Shown: positions 1-8,251 of the stretch, in pieces
Position numbering within the stretch: position 1 is the first letter of the stretch
Layout: every line of letters starts with the position of its first letter
DNA from: Amycolatopsis saalfeldensis
GTDB taxonomy: Bacteria; Actinomycetota; Actinomycetes; Mycobacteriales; Pseudonocardiaceae
Direction of reading: 5' to 3'
Length of the DNA: 64,000 nucleotides
NCBI RefSeq assembly: GCF_900110575.1
Contig: NZ_FOEF01000004.1
Location: 434,001 to 498,000 of the forward strand
Notes under the pieces: model-generated
The model's database searches: none
Told to the model about the DNA's origin: nothing
The model's input: the letters and a program-made list of their open reading frames with translations, nothing else
Translations under genes and position numbers: made by a program

Positions 1-24
1 CCATCCACCGGAGCAACCCGCCTA

Positions 25-1536
25 ATGACCACCGACATCGCCACCGCCCCGACCGCGCCGACCGGCGCCCCCCAGGTCGCCATCAACGACATCGGGTCGG
101 AGGAAGACTTCCTCGCAGCGATCGACAAGACGATCAAGTACTTCAACGATGGGGACATCGTCGAAGGCACCATCGTCAAGGTCGACCGCGACGAGGTCCT
201 GCTCGACATCGGCTACAAGACCGAGGGTGTCATCCCCTCGCGTGAGCTCTCCATCAAGCACGATGTCGACCCGGCTGAGGTTGTCACCGTCGGCGATGAG
301 GTCGAAGCCCTGGTTCTCCAGAAGGAGGACAAGGAAGGCCGTCTGATCCTGTCCAAGAAGCGCGCGCAGTACGAGCGCGCCTGGGGCACGATCGAGGAGC
401 TCAAGGAGAAGGACGAGCCCGTCAAGGGCACCGTCATCGAGGTCGTCAAGGGCGGCCTCATCCTGGACATCGGCCTGCGCGGCTTCCTGCCCGCGTCGCT
501 GGTCGAGATGCGCCGCGTGCGCGACCTGCAGCCGTACGTCGGCCGCGAGCTCGAGGCGAAGATCATCGAGCTGGACAAGAACCGCAACAACGTGGTCCTG
601 TCCCGCCGCGCCTACCTGGAGCAGACCCAGTCCGAGGTGCGCAGCGAGTTCCTCAACGCGCTCGCCAAGGGCCAGGTCCGCAAGGGCGTCGTGTCGTCCA
701 TCGTCAACTTCGGTGCCTTCGTGGACCTGGGCGGCGTCGACGGCCTGGTGCACGTCTCCGAGCTGTCCTGGAAGCACATCGACCACCCGTCCGAGGTCGT
801 CGAGGTCGGCCAGGAGGTCACGGTCGAGGTCCTCGACGTCGACATGGACCGCGAGCGCGTGTCCCTGTCGCTGAAGGCGACCCAGGAAGACCCGTGGCGC
901 CAGTTCGCCCGCACCCACGCGATCGGCCAGATCGTGCCGGGCAAGGTCACCAAGCTCGTCCCGTTCGGCGCGTTCGTGCGCGTCGAGGAGGGCATCGAGG
1001 GCCTGGTGCACATCTCCGAGCTGGCCGAGCGCCACGTGGAGATCCCGGAGCAGGTCGTCCAGGTCAACGGCGACGTGATGGTCAAGGTCATCGACATCGA
1101 CCTCGAGCGTCGTCGCATCTCGCTTTCGCTGAAGCAGGCGAACGAGGGCGTCACCACCGAGACCGAGTTCGACCCGACCCAGTACGGCATGGCCGCCGAG
1201 TACGACGCCGAGGGCAACTACATCTACCCCGAAGGCTTCGACCCGGACACCCAGGAGTGGCAGGACGGCTTCGACAAGCAGCGTGAGGAGTGGGAGCGCC
1301 AGTACGCCGAGGCGCACACCCGTTACGAGGCCCACATGAAGCAGGTCGTCAAGGCCGCCGAGGCCGACGCGGAAGCGGCGGCCGACGCCGCGACCGGGGT
1401 CACCAGCAGCACCAGCTCGGGCGACAGCGGCGAGCAGAGCTACACCTCCGCTCCGGCCGAAGCCAAGAGCGGCGGCACGCTGGCCAGCGACGAGCAGCTC
1501 GCGGCCCTGCGCGAGAAGCTCTCCGGTGGCGCGTGA
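25..1536 (+). CDS. rpsA: 30S ribosomal protein S1
   Basis: RpsA binds mRNA on the 30S subunit and helps initiate translation of structured messages. The 503-residue product has four S1 (OB-fold) repeats covering roughly residues 30-370; the GAFVDLGGVDGLVHVSELSW and GAFVRVEEGIEGLVHISELA stretches are typical of repeats 3 and 4. The C-terminal ~130 residues are acidic and Ala/Ser-rich, as in other actinobacterial S1 proteins, which are shorter than the six-repeat E. coli form. The start ATG sits after a GGAGCAA ribosome-binding site near base 11. A strong terminator follows, so rpsA is probably transcribed separately from coaE downstream. Identification is secure. Confidence 0.98.
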   Translation: MTTDIATAPTAPTGAPQVAINDIGSEEDFLAAIDKTIKYFNDGDIVEGTIVKVDRDEVLLDIGYKTEGVIPSRELSIKHDVDPAEVVTVGDEVEALVLQKEDKEGRLILSKKRAQYERAWGTIEELKEKDEPVKGTVIEVVKGGLILDIGLRGFLPASLVEMRRVRDLQPYVGRELEAKIIELDKNRNNVVLSRRAYLEQTQSEVRSEFLNALAKGQVRKGVVSSIVNFGAFVDLGGVDGLVHVSELSWKHIDHPSEVVEVGQEVTVEVLDVDMDRERVSLSLKATQEDPWRQFARTHAIGQIVPGKVTKLVPFGAFVRVEEGIEGLVHISELAERHVEIPEQVVQVNGDVMVKVIDIDLERRRISLSLKQANEGVTTETEFDPTQYGMAAEYDAEGNYIYPEGFDPDTQEWQDGFDKQREEWERQYAEAHTRYEAHMKQVVKAAEADAEAAADAATGVTSSTSSGDSGEQSYTSAPAEAKSGGTLASDEQLAALREKLSGGA

Positions 1537-1551
1537 TCTAGTCCCGTAGAA

Positions 1552-1596
1552 CGCCGCGGCCCCGGTCCGAATCGGACCGGGGCCGCGGCGTTTTTT
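1552..1596 (+). terminator. Intrinsic terminator of rpsA
   Basis: A near-perfect inverted repeat of about 17 bp (arm CGCCGCGGCCCCGGTCC, 5-nt loop) is followed by six T residues at 1591-1596. It lies 16 bp after the rpsA stop codon. It is the clearest classical rho-independent terminator in the window. Confidence 0.95.
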
Positions 1597-1638
1597 CAGG
1601 CGGTCTTTCTCAGACAGAGCGTGTTTTCTTGGTGCGTC

Positions 1639-2271
1639 TCAGGTGCGGAGGCCGAGGCCGGTGCACATCGCCCGCACGCCGGTGCGGTAGACGTCCTCAT
1701 TGGCCTCGTCGGTGTTCTCGATGAACCAGTCGCTCAGCGGGGTCTGCGAGCGCATTGTCAGCTCCACGCTGACCAGGCCGTGCATCGACGTCCACAGCAG
1801 GTAGCCGAGCTGCTGCAGGTCCATGCCGGGCTCGCTGATCCGGCGGATCTTGTCCACGAACATCACGAACGTCGTCCGCATCACCGCGGTGCGCAGGTCC
1901 GGGTCCGGGTCGAAGTCGTGCACCGAGCGTTCGTACATCAACGCGTAGCGCGCCGGGTTCTCCAGCGCGAAGCGGCGGTAGGCCAGGGCCACCTCGATGA
2001 GGTCGGCGAGGCCGTCTTCGGTCTCGGGCGGCACGTCGAGCAGCTGCTCTCGCATCAGGTCGAAAGCGCGCTCGTACAAGGCGTCGAGCAATCCGGTGCG
2101 CCCGCCGAAGCGGGTGTACACGGTGATGGTGGAGGCGCCGGCCGCCTCGGCGACCCCGCGGACGGTGAGCCCGGCGACGCCCCGGTCGGTCAGCACCGCC
2201 AGCGCCGCGTCGAGGAACCGCCTGCGGCTGTTCTGGTCGGCCGGCTGCACGGACAGATGGCGGGTGGCCAT
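1639..2271 (-). CDS. TetR/AcrR family transcriptional regulator
   Basis: Predicted 210-residue DNA-binding repressor. The N-terminal helix-turn-helix includes RRRFLDAALAVLTDRGVAGL followed by a recognition-helix segment with STITVYTRFGG, which is characteristic of TetR proteins. The C-terminal ligand domain (about residues 70-210) has no assigned effector. I chose the ATG at 2271 because a purine-rich GAAGGGGGTGAGG ribosome-binding site precedes it; the open frame extends further upstream without homology. It is divergent from the HD-domain gene at 2482, and the ~210-bp intergenic region is the likely site of action. Targets are inferred from position only. Confidence 0.9.
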   Translation of the reverse strand: MATRHLSVQPADQNSRRRFLDAALAVLTDRGVAGLTVRGVAEAAGASTITVYTRFGGRTGLLDALYERAFDLMREQLLDVPPETEDGLADLIEVALAYRRFALENPARYALMYERSVHDFDPDPDLRTAVMRTTFVMFVDKIRRISEPGMDLQQLGYLLWTSMHGLVSVELTMRSQTPLSDWFIENTDEANEDVYRTGVRAMCTGLGLRT

Positions 2272-2481
2272 GCCCTCACCCCCTTCGCAGGTGCCGCGTA
2301 GGACAGCGTTCAAGTCCGCGTACGCCTGCCGAAGATACGATATCCGCGCCGTCTTGGGAACTTCACCCTCCGGCCCGATCTGTGGGATGTTCGTCCCAGG
2401 GACAGCGGGCCGGTCCGCCCGGGCGCTGGCACCGTCGGGGTGGCCCGGCCATTCGGTGCCGGAACAGGGAAAGGCCCGGCC

Positions 2482-3141
2482 ATGACCGCCACTTCGGTCC
2501 CCCGCATCGCGGGTGTGCGAATCCCCGACAGCAAGCTCGCCACGGATGCCGCCGCTTTCGTCCGCGACACCGCGAGCCCGTTGCTCTACGACCATTCCGT
2601 GCGGGTCTTCCTCTTCGGCGCGCTGCAGGGTGAGCGCCGGGGCCTGGTCTTCGACGCGGAACTCCTTTACGTCGCGGCGCTGTTCCACGACATCGGCCTC
2701 GTCGACGGCCACCGCACCGACCGCCGCTTCGAGCTGGACGGTGCCGACGAAGCCCGCCGCTTCCTGCTCGCCCACGACGACGCCGACGACACCGCCGCCG
2801 AGCGCGCGCGGATCGCGTGGACGGCCATCGCGCTGCACACCACGCCCGAGATCCCGGCGCACATGGAGCCGGAAGTCGCGCTGGTGACCGTGGGCGTGGA
2901 GTACGACGTGCTCGGCATCGGCTACGAGGACCTGGGCGCCGAGGCCCGCGCCGCCGTGGTCGCGGCCCATCCGCGGCCCGACTTCAAACGGCGGATCCTC
3001 GCGGCGTTCGCCGACGGCCTCCGGGACCGTCCACAAACGACGTTCGGCAACGTCAAGGCCGACGTGCTCGCGCGGTTTGTGCCAGGCTTCGCCCGGCAGG
3101 ACTTCGTCGAGACCATCGAGAACTCCAAGTGGGAGGAATGA
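2482..3141 (+). CDS. HD-domain metal-dependent hydrolase (cyanamide hydratase-like)
   Basis: 219-residue HD-superfamily protein. The HD motif is visible in AALFHDIGLVDGH (about residues 70-85), with an upstream His in the DHSVRVF segment and further metal-ligand candidates downstream. The arrangement resembles small stand-alone HD proteins annotated as cyanamide hydratase-like; the substrate cannot be told from sequence. The ATG at 2482 follows a GGGAAAGG ribosome-binding site. It sits 4 bp before the OsmC gene and is divergent from a TetR gene, so it is probably the first gene of a TetR-controlled stress operon. Confidence 0.82.
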   Translation: MTATSVPRIAGVRIPDSKLATDAAAFVRDTASPLLYDHSVRVFLFGALQGERRGLVFDAELLYVAALFHDIGLVDGHRTDRRFELDGADEARRFLLAHDDADDTAAERARIAWTAIALHTTPEIPAHMEPEVALVTVGVEYDVLGIGYEDLGAEARAAVVAAHPRPDFKRRILAAFADGLRDRPQTTFGNVKADVLARFVPGFARQDFVETIENSKWEE

Positions 3142-3145
3142 CCGG

Positions 3146-3586
3146 ATGACCCAGCCGGAGCCCGGCACCGTTGTCGTCACCGACGCCGGCGGCGGCCGCT
3201 ACACCCAGCGGATCACCACCGCGGCGCACGAGTTCGCCGCCGACGAGCCGCAAGCGGCCGGCGGCGACGACGCGGGACCGACGCCGTACGACCTGTTGCT
3301 CGCCTCGCTGGGCTCCTGCACGGCGATGACCCTGCGGATGTACGCCGACCGCAAGGGCATCCCGCTCGTGCGCACCACCGTCCGCCTGCGCCACGACCGC
3401 ATCCACGCGCGGGACTGCGAACGCTGCGAGACGGAGGCCGGCATGCTGAGCCGCATCACCCGCGAGATCTCCTTCGAGGGCGACCTGGACGACGAGCAGC
3501 GCGCGAGGCTGCTGGAGATCGCGGACAAGTGCCCGGTGCACCGGACGCTGACCCACGAGATCGCCATCGAAACCCGGGTGGTCTGA
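3146..3586 (+). CDS. OsmC/Ohr family peroxiredoxin-like protein
   Basis: 146-residue OsmC-family protein, a thiol-dependent reductase of organic hydroperoxides. Both redox cysteines can be seen: the first in ASLGSCTAMTLRMYADRKGI, the second in the DKCPVHRTL segment near the C-terminus. An additional CERCE pair lies between them. The start ATG lies 4 bp after the HD-domain gene stop, with a GGGAGGAATG ribosome-binding site in the end of that gene, so the two are translationally linked. A GlxA-type regulator follows after 43 bp. Confidence 0.92.
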   Translation: MTQPEPGTVVVTDAGGGRYTQRITTAAHEFAADEPQAAGGDDAGPTPYDLLLASLGSCTAMTLRMYADRKGIPLVRTTVRLRHDRIHARDCERCETEAGMLSRITREISFEGDLDDEQRARLLEIADKCPVHRTLTHEIAIETRVV

Positions 3587-3629
3587 GGGCGTGTTGCGCC
3601 GGGGCCGCCCGGACGGCGAGGCTGAGGGC

Positions 3630-4601
3630 ATGCGCTCCGGACGCGTGGTGGTCGTCGTCTACGACTCGGTGCGGCTGCTGGACGTCACCGGCCCGCTCGA
3701 GGTCTTCGGCATGGCCAACGAGCACGGCGCGGAGTACGAGCTGCTGACCGCGTCCCCGGGCGGCGGCGACGTCCGCACGACCACCGGCACGCGGCTCGGC
3801 GCCGACGTCGCGCTGGAGGAGGTGACCGTCGAGGACGGCACCCTGGTGGTGCCCGGCGGCCCGCACTGGCAGGCGACGGTGGCCGACGAGCCGTTGCTGG
3901 CGCAGGTCCGCCGCCTGGCCGGGCAGGCGCGGCGCACGGCGTCGGTCTGCGCGGGCGCCTTCGCGCTGGCCGCCGCGGGACTGCTGGACGGCCGTCGCGC
4001 GGCGACCCACTGGGAGTTCGCGGACCAGCTCGCGCGCCGCTATCCGGCCGTCGAGGTGGACAGCGACGCGATCTTCGTGCGCGACGGCCCGGTGCTCAGC
4101 TCCGCCGGCGTCACGGCGGGCATCGACCTCTCGCTCGCGCTGGTAGAGGAGGACTTAGGCGCCGAGGCGGCCCGGCTGGTGGCGAAGCACCTGGTGGTGT
4201 TCCTGCAACGGCCGGGCGGCCAGTCGCAGTTCAGCGTGCGCCTCACCGCCGGTCAGGCCGGGCCCGAGGTGCTGCGGCGGCTGATGGACCGCATCACCGC
4301 CGACCCGGCGGGGGATCACAGCCTGGCCTCGCTGGCCCACGGGGCGGGGGTCAGCGTCCGGCAGCTGACACGGCTGTTCCGGGAGCAGGCGGGCACGTCG
4401 GCCGCGAAGTTCGTGGAGAGCACACGGCTGGAGGCGGCGCGCCAGCTGCTCGAGCGCGGGACGGATCCGCTCGACGTCGTGGCGCGAAGCACCGGCTTCG
4501 GCTCGCCGGAGACCCTGCGGCGGGTGTTCACCCGGGAATTGGGCGTGCCGCCGAGCGCGTACCGGGCGCGGTTCCGCACCGCCGCGCGTCCCCGGCCGTG
4601 A
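3630..4601 (+). CDS. GlxA-type regulator (DJ-1/PfpI domain plus AraC helix-turn-helix)
   Basis: 323-residue transcription factor. Residues 1-170 form a DJ-1/PfpI-like domain with a cysteine at a nucleophile-elbow position (TASVCAGAFALAAAGLL). The C-terminal ~100 residues carry the AraC-type double helix-turn-helix, ending in a typical STGFGSPETLRRVFTRELGV segment. Proteins of this shape regulate amino-acid, amine or stress genes; the ligand is unknown. I placed the start at the ATG at 3630, preceded by GAGGCTGAGGG; an in-frame GTG at 3591 is possible but less likely. It follows the OsmC gene in the same direction. Confidence 0.92.
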   Translation: MRSGRVVVVVYDSVRLLDVTGPLEVFGMANEHGAEYELLTASPGGGDVRTTTGTRLGADVALEEVTVEDGTLVVPGGPHWQATVADEPLLAQVRRLAGQARRTASVCAGAFALAAAGLLDGRRAATHWEFADQLARRYPAVEVDSDAIFVRDGPVLSSAGVTAGIDLSLALVEEDLGAEAARLVAKHLVVFLQRPGGQSQFSVRLTAGQAGPEVLRRLMDRITADPAGDHSLASLAHGAGVSVRQLTRLFREQAGTSAAKFVESTRLEAARQLLERGTDPLDVVARSTGFGSPETLRRVFTRELGVPPSAYRARFRTAARPRP

Positions 4602-4611
4602 AGGAGCCGCC

Positions 4612-4830
4612 TCAGGTGGTGCGGACGACCGCCGGGACCCAGATGCGTTCCAGCGCCGCGGCGCGGGCCCGGCGGCGCAGGCCGGCGAAGCTGTGCTGGG
4701 CAGGGACCAGCAGCGCGCTCAGCCAGGTCCGCCGGTACTCGGCCAGCGCCTCCGCCACGGGGCGGTACCCCACGCAGTGCACCAGCCCCGGTGTGCCGAG
4801 CCGGTGCTTCCCGACGTGCTTATCCGCCAT
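4612..4830 (-). CDS. Small conserved-looking protein of unknown function
   Basis: 72-residue open frame. No family is recognised. The product is basic in its second half, with a RRRARAA stretch, and has one Cys (LVHCVGY). Support for it being real is an excellent GGAGGAA ribosome-binding site immediately upstream of the ATG at 4830 and its position in a gap that contains no other gene. It is convergent with the GlxA-type regulator, whose stop lies 11 bp away. Confidence 0.5.
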   Translation of the reverse strand: MADKHVGKHRLGTPGLVHCVGYRPVAEALAEYRRTWLSALLVPAQHSFAGLRRRARAAALERIWVPAVVRTT

Positions 4831-5034
4831 CGTTCCTCCGTGTGGGCGACCCGTCCGCCGCGCACGCTACGCACTCGAGGCGATAAACCCGGGTAATGGC
4901 CCGGCGTGTCACCCAAATCAGGTGAGCGGCCCACCACTATGTCCTTGCTTTTCCACTTGAGGTGTGCGTCCACCCGTGCGGGTGCACGTGCAGGAGGCCT
5001 GACCTCCCCTGATCGGGTGACAGCGGAGGCTGGT

Positions 5035-5040
5035 TAGGGT
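5035..5040 (+). promoter_or_regulatory. -10 box of leaderless coaE promoter
   Basis: TAGGGT ends 7 nt before the ATG at 5048. This spacing would place the transcription start on or next to the start codon, as expected for a leaderless mRNA. No convincing -35 box is seen at the usual distance. Confidence 0.6.
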
Positions 5041-5047
5041 GGCCCCC

Positions 5048-6235
5048 ATGCTGCGAGTGGGATTGACGGGCGGAATCGGCGCGGGCAAATCGACGGTGGC
5101 CACCCGGCTCGCCGAGCACGGCGCGGTGCTCGTGGACTCCGACAAGATCGCGCGTGAGGTCGTCGAGCCCGGCACCCCGGGACTGGCCGCTGTCGTCGCG
5201 GCCTTCGGCGAGGACGTGCTCGCCGGAGACGGCTCGCTGAACCGGCCCGCGCTCGCGGCCAAGGCGTTCGCCGACGAGGAGTCCCGGAGGCGGCTGAACG
5301 GGATCGTGCACCCGCTGGTCGGCGCGCGCACGGCCGAGCTGATGGCCGGGGCGGCCGCGGACGCCGTGATCGTGCACGACATCCCGCTGCTCGTCGAGGG
5401 GCACCTGGCCCCGGCGTACCACCTGGTGGTGATCGTCGACGCGCCGATGGAGGTCCGCGTCCGGCGGCTGGTCGAGGCCCGCGGCATGGCCGAGGCCGAC
5501 GCGCGCGCCCGCATCCGCGCCCAGGCCAGCGACGCCCAGCGCCGCGCGGTCGCCGACGTCTGGCTCGACAACGGCGGCGCGCAGGACATCGTGCTCGCCG
5601 AGGTCGACGCGCTGTGGGCGGACCGGCTGGTGCCGTTCGAAGCCAACGTGCGGCTGCGCCGGCCGCGGCCCCCGATGTCGCCGGTCATCACCCCGTACGA
5701 CACGACGTGGCCGATGCAGGCGGAGCGCCAGCTCGCCCGGCTGCGGCAGGCCGCGGGGGACCGGCTGCTGCGCGCCGACCACATCGGCTCGACGTCGGTG
5801 CCGGGGCTGCCCGCGAAGGACGTCCTCGACCTCCAGCTGACGGTGTCCTCTTTGGACGATGCCGACGCGATCGCCGGCGCGGTCTGCGACGCCGGCTTCC
5901 CGCTCCTGGAGGGCGAATGGGTCGACGACCCGCAGGAGGACGGCGCGGCCCCGTGGCCGAAGCGGGTGCACGTCGGCGCGGACCCGAAGCGCGCGGTGAA
6001 CGTGCACGTGCGCTCGCCGGAGACGCCCTCGTGGCGGCTCGCCCTGTTGTTCCGCGACTGGATCCGCGCGCACCCGCAAGAGCGTGACGCGTACGCGGAG
6101 CTGAAGCAGCAGCTCGCCCGCAAGCACGCTGCGGACGGCACTATCGAGCACTACGCCGATGAGAAGCAAAGCTGGGTGAACGCCGCCTTCACCCGCGCCG
6201 AGGTGTGGGCCGCGCAGACGTCCTGGACGCCGTAA
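5048..6235 (+). CDS. coaE: Dephospho-CoA kinase fused to GrpB/UPF0157 domain
   Basis: CoaE phosphorylates dephospho-CoA at the 3'-OH, the last step of CoA synthesis. Residues 1-200 are the kinase: P-loop [12 protein letters not shown] at 5-16, substrate motif [11 protein letters not shown], and lid-region Arg residues. Residues ~210-395 are a GrpB/UPF0157 domain, a nucleotidyltransferase-like fold ([20 protein letters not shown]). The same fusion is known in mycobacteria. I chose the ATG at 5048 rather than a GTG at 5039 because [15 protein letters not shown] is the usual family start and a -10 box lies exactly 7 nt upstream. The GrpB-like activity in the fusion is unknown. Confidence 0.95.
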   Translation: MLRVGLTGGIGAGKSTVATRLAEHGAVLVDSDKIAREVVEPGTPGLAAVVAAFGEDVLAGDGSLNRPALAAKAFADEESRRRLNGIVHPLVGARTAELMAGAAADAVIVHDIPLLVEGHLAPAYHLVVIVDAPMEVRVRRLVEARGMAEADARARIRAQASDAQRRAVADVWLDNGGAQDIVLAEVDALWADRLVPFEANVRLRRPRPPMSPVITPYDTTWPMQAERQLARLRQAAGDRLLRADHIGSTSVPGLPAKDVLDLQLTVSSLDDADAIAGAVCDAGFPLLEGEWVDDPQEDGAAPWPKRVHVGADPKRAVNVHVRSPETPSWRLALLFRDWIRAHPQERDAYAELKQQLARKHAADGTIEHYADEKQSWVNAAFTRAEVWAAQTSWTP

Positions 6236-6264
6236 AAGCGGATGCGCACGGGCGTGGCCGCGGT

Positions 6265-6270
6265 TAGCGT
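6265..6270 (+). promoter_or_regulatory. -10 box of the Thr leader-peptide transcript
   Basis: TAGCGT ends 7 nt before the leader-peptide ATG at 6278, the same leaderless geometry as coaE. It places the start of the attenuator transcript about 30 bp after the coaE stop. Confidence 0.55.
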
Positions 6271-6277
6271 GTCCCGT

Positions 6278-6328
6278 ATGAAGCGCGCCGCATCGACGAC
6301 CACGCCGGACACCGACCCGGCGCGCTGA
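6278..6328 (+). CDS. Threonine-rich leader peptide for the downstream ThrRS-like gene
   Basis: A 16-codon open frame reads MKRAASTTTPDTDPAR and stops at TGA 6326-6328. Four of sixteen codons are Thr (ACG ACC ACG at positions 7-9 and ACC at 12). It sits 85 bp before a threonyl-tRNA synthetase-like gene, 13 nt before a strong GC-rich hairpin, and is preceded by a -10 box in leaderless spacing. These features fit ribosome-mediated attenuation: Thr-tRNA shortage would stall the ribosome in the Thr run and alter folding of the leader. The interpretation is inference; leader peptides of this kind are established for other amino-acid genes in actinobacteria. Confidence 0.7.
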   Translation: MKRAASTTTPDTDPAR

Positions 6329-6341
6329 CACCTGAGCAGTA

Positions 6342-6375
6342 GCGAAACCCCGGGGCGGGTGCCCCGGGGCTTCGC
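6342..6375 (+). promoter_or_regulatory. Attenuator-like hairpin upstream of the ThrRS-like gene
   Basis: Stem arms GCGAAaCCCCGGGGC and GCCCCGGGGcTTCGC close a GGGT loop (14 pairs, one mismatch). It begins 13 nt after the leader-peptide stop codon. There is no T-run, as is common for actinobacterial terminators. Confidence 0.65.
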
Positions 6376-6388
6376 CGTGTGGTCACCC

Positions 6389-6409
6389 GTCTCCCGCCCG
6401 TGAGGAGAC
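6389..6409 (+). promoter_or_regulatory. Hairpin that sequesters the ThrRS-like ribosome-binding site
   Basis: GTCTCC at 6389-6394 pairs with GGAGAC at 6404-6409. The GGAG of the ribosome-binding site for the ATG at 6414 lies inside the 3' arm, so translation could also be controlled by leader folding. Confidence 0.5.
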
Positions 6410-6413
6410 CACG

Positions 6414-7628
6414 ATGCCTGATCACCGCAAGCTCGGCCGGGAACTGCACCTGTTCGCCACCGATCCGCTGATCGGCGCCGGATTGCCGTTCCTGCTGCCC
6501 GATGGCGCCGTGCTGCGCCACACCCTGGAGGAGTACGTCCGCGACCTCGAGCGCCGCGCGGGCTATCGGCACGTGTATTCGCCGGTGCTCGGCAAACGCG
6601 AGCTGTACGAGCGGTCCGGCCACTGGGCGCACTACCGCGAAGACATGTTCCCGCCGATGCGCGTCGGCGGCGAGGAAGTGGTGCTGCGGCCCAGTTTGTG
6701 CCCGCACCACGCGCTCGTCTACCGCTCCCGGGCGCGCAGCCACCGCGAGCTGCCGCTGCGGATCGCGGAGCTGGGCGGCATGTACCGGGCCGAGCTGTCC
6801 GGCGTGCTGGGCGGGCTGAACCGCGTGCGCGCGATCCAGCTCAACGACGCGCACCTGTTCTGCACCCCGGACCAGGTCGCCGCCGAGGCGCACGGCGCGC
6901 TGGAGCTGATCCGGCGCGTCCACCGGGACCTCGGCCTCCGCCCGGCGCGCTACCGGCTTTCGCTGGCCGGCGAAGGCGGGAAACACGCGGGATCGCCCGA
7001 GCAGTGGGACCGTGCGGCCGCGCTGCTCGTCGAGGCGCTGGACAGCAGCGGCATCGAGTACGAGGCGGTGGCGGGGGAGGCGGCGTTCTACGGCCCGAAG
7101 ATCGACGTCCAGGTCGTCGACAGCGCGGGCCGCGAGTCCACCCTGTCGACCGTGCAGGTCGATTTCCACCAGCCCGAGCGGTTCGACCTGCGCTACACCG
7201 GCCCGGACGGCGCCGCGCACCGCCCGGCGCTGGTGCACCGCAGCGTGCTCGGCAGTCTGGAGCGCGCGATGGCTCAGCTGGTGGAGGAGCACGGGGGCGC
7301 GTTCCCGCCGTGGCTCGCGCCGGTCCAGGTCCTGGTGCTGCCGGTGTCCGACGCCCAGCTTCCCGAGGCGTCGGCGCTCCTGGAACGGTGCCTCGACGCG
7401 GGCCTGCGCGCCGAGCTGGCGAGCCCGGACCAGGGCAGCCTCGGCGCCCGCGTCCGCGCCGGCCGTCTCGTTCCGTACCAGGCAGTGCTCGGCGCCGCCG
7501 AAGCCGCCGGCGGGCAGGTGGCGCCGCGCCTGCGTGACGGCCGGAAGGTGGACGCACTGGACGTCGGCGAGTTCGTCGCCCGGGCGGCCGCGCGGGTCGC
7601 GGACCGGGGGAGGGAGCTGTGGGGCTAG
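6414..7628 (+). CDS. Editing-less threonyl-tRNA synthetase-like protein
   Basis: 404-residue class II synthetase with only the catalytic and anticodon-binding domains of ThrRS. The N-terminal TGS and editing domains present in full-length ThrRS (~640-690 residues) are absent. Motif 2 is clear (MYRAELSGVLGGLNRVRAIQ). All three zinc ligands expected for threonine recognition are kept: C96 (LCPHH), H147 (NDAHLF) and H275 (VHRSVLGS), so it should be active. The C-terminal ~100 residues form the anticodon-binding domain. It is probably a second ThrRS expressed on threonine limitation, given the leader peptide; an antibiotic-resistance isoform is another option. Its stop overlaps the convergent response-regulator stop by 3 bp. 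Confidence 0.88.
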   Translation: MPDHRKLGRELHLFATDPLIGAGLPFLLPDGAVLRHTLEEYVRDLERRAGYRHVYSPVLGKRELYERSGHWAHYREDMFPPMRVGGEEVVLRPSLCPHHALVYRSRARSHRELPLRIAELGGMYRAELSGVLGGLNRVRAIQLNDAHLFCTPDQVAAEAHGALELIRRVHRDLGLRPARYRLSLAGEGGKHAGSPEQWDRAAALLVEALDSSGIEYEAVAGEAAFYGPKIDVQVVDSAGRESTLSTVQVDFHQPERFDLRYTGPDGAAHRPALVHRSVLGSLERAMAQLVEEHGGAFPPWLAPVQVLVLPVSDAQLPEASALLERCLDAGLRAELASPDQGSLGARVRAGRLVPYQAVLGAAEAAGGQVAPRLRDGRKVDALDVGEFVARAAARVADRGRELWG

Positions 7629-8251
7629 GAGCCGAGCAGCCCGCGTTCGAAGGCGACGGCGACGGCGGCCGCGCGGTCCTTCACCCCGAGCTTGGCGTAC
7701 GCGTGCAGGAGGTGGGTTTTCACCGTCGCCTCGCTGATGAAGAGCTTCTTCGCCGCGTCCTTGTTGGTCGAGCCGCGGGAGACCAGTGAAAGGACCTCGA
7801 TTTCGCGCTGGGACAAGGGTTCCTTCGCCGGTGCGCGCATCTGGCCCATGATCCGGCTGGCGACGGCGGGGGAGAGCACCGCTTCGCCGCGGGAGGCCGC
7901 GCGGACGGCGCGGAACAGCTCCTCGCGCGGGGAGTCCTTGAGCAGGTAGCCGGTAGCGCCCGCCTCGATGGCCGGCAGCACGTCGGAGTCGGTGTCGTAG
8001 GTCGTCAGGACCAGCACCCGCGCGGGGTTGTCGAGGCGGGCCAGCTCGGTGATGGCGGCGACGCCGTCGGTGCCGGGCATGCGCAGGTCCATCAGGACGA
8101 CGTCGGGCTTCAGGGACTCGGCCAGCGCCACCGCCTCGCTGCCGTTCCCGGCTTCGCCGAGCACCTCGAACCCGTGCTCGCCGGTGAAGATGCCGCGCAG
8201 CCCGTCGCGGACGATCGGGTGATCGTCGGCGATGAGCAGTGTGATCGTCAC
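7625..8251 (-). CDS. NarL/LuxR-type response regulator
   Basis: 208-residue response regulator. The receiver domain starts at VTITLLIADDHP, with acidic pocket D9/D10, phospho-acceptor D55 in VVLMDLRMPG, and the conserved Thr and Lys in VLTTYD and YLLKD. The C-terminal ~65 residues form a LuxR helix-turn-helix (LSQREIEVLSLVSRGSTNKD, then KLFISEATVKTH). The GTG start at 8251 overlaps the histidine-kinase stop by 4 bp, so the pair is translationally coupled. Last gene of a six-gene minus-strand operon; it may respond to cell-envelope or drug stress, judging by the ABC exporter and glycosyltransferases upstream. Confidence 0.95.
   Translation of the reverse strand: MTITLLIADDHPIVRDGLRGIFTGEHGFEVLGEAGNGSEAVALAESLKPDVVLMDLRMPGTDGVAAITELARLDNPARVLVLTTYDTDSDVLPAIEAGATGYLLKDSPREELFRAVRAASRGEAVLSPAVASRIMGQMRAPAKEPLSQREIEVLSLVSRGSTNKDAAKKLFISEATVKTHLLHAYAKLGVKDRAAAVAVAFERGLLGS

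Noticed and set aside
22..1335. Long open frame antisense to rpsA
   Set aside because: Composition shadow in a high-GC gene; no homology, start signal or domain, while the plus strand is an unmistakable S1 protein.
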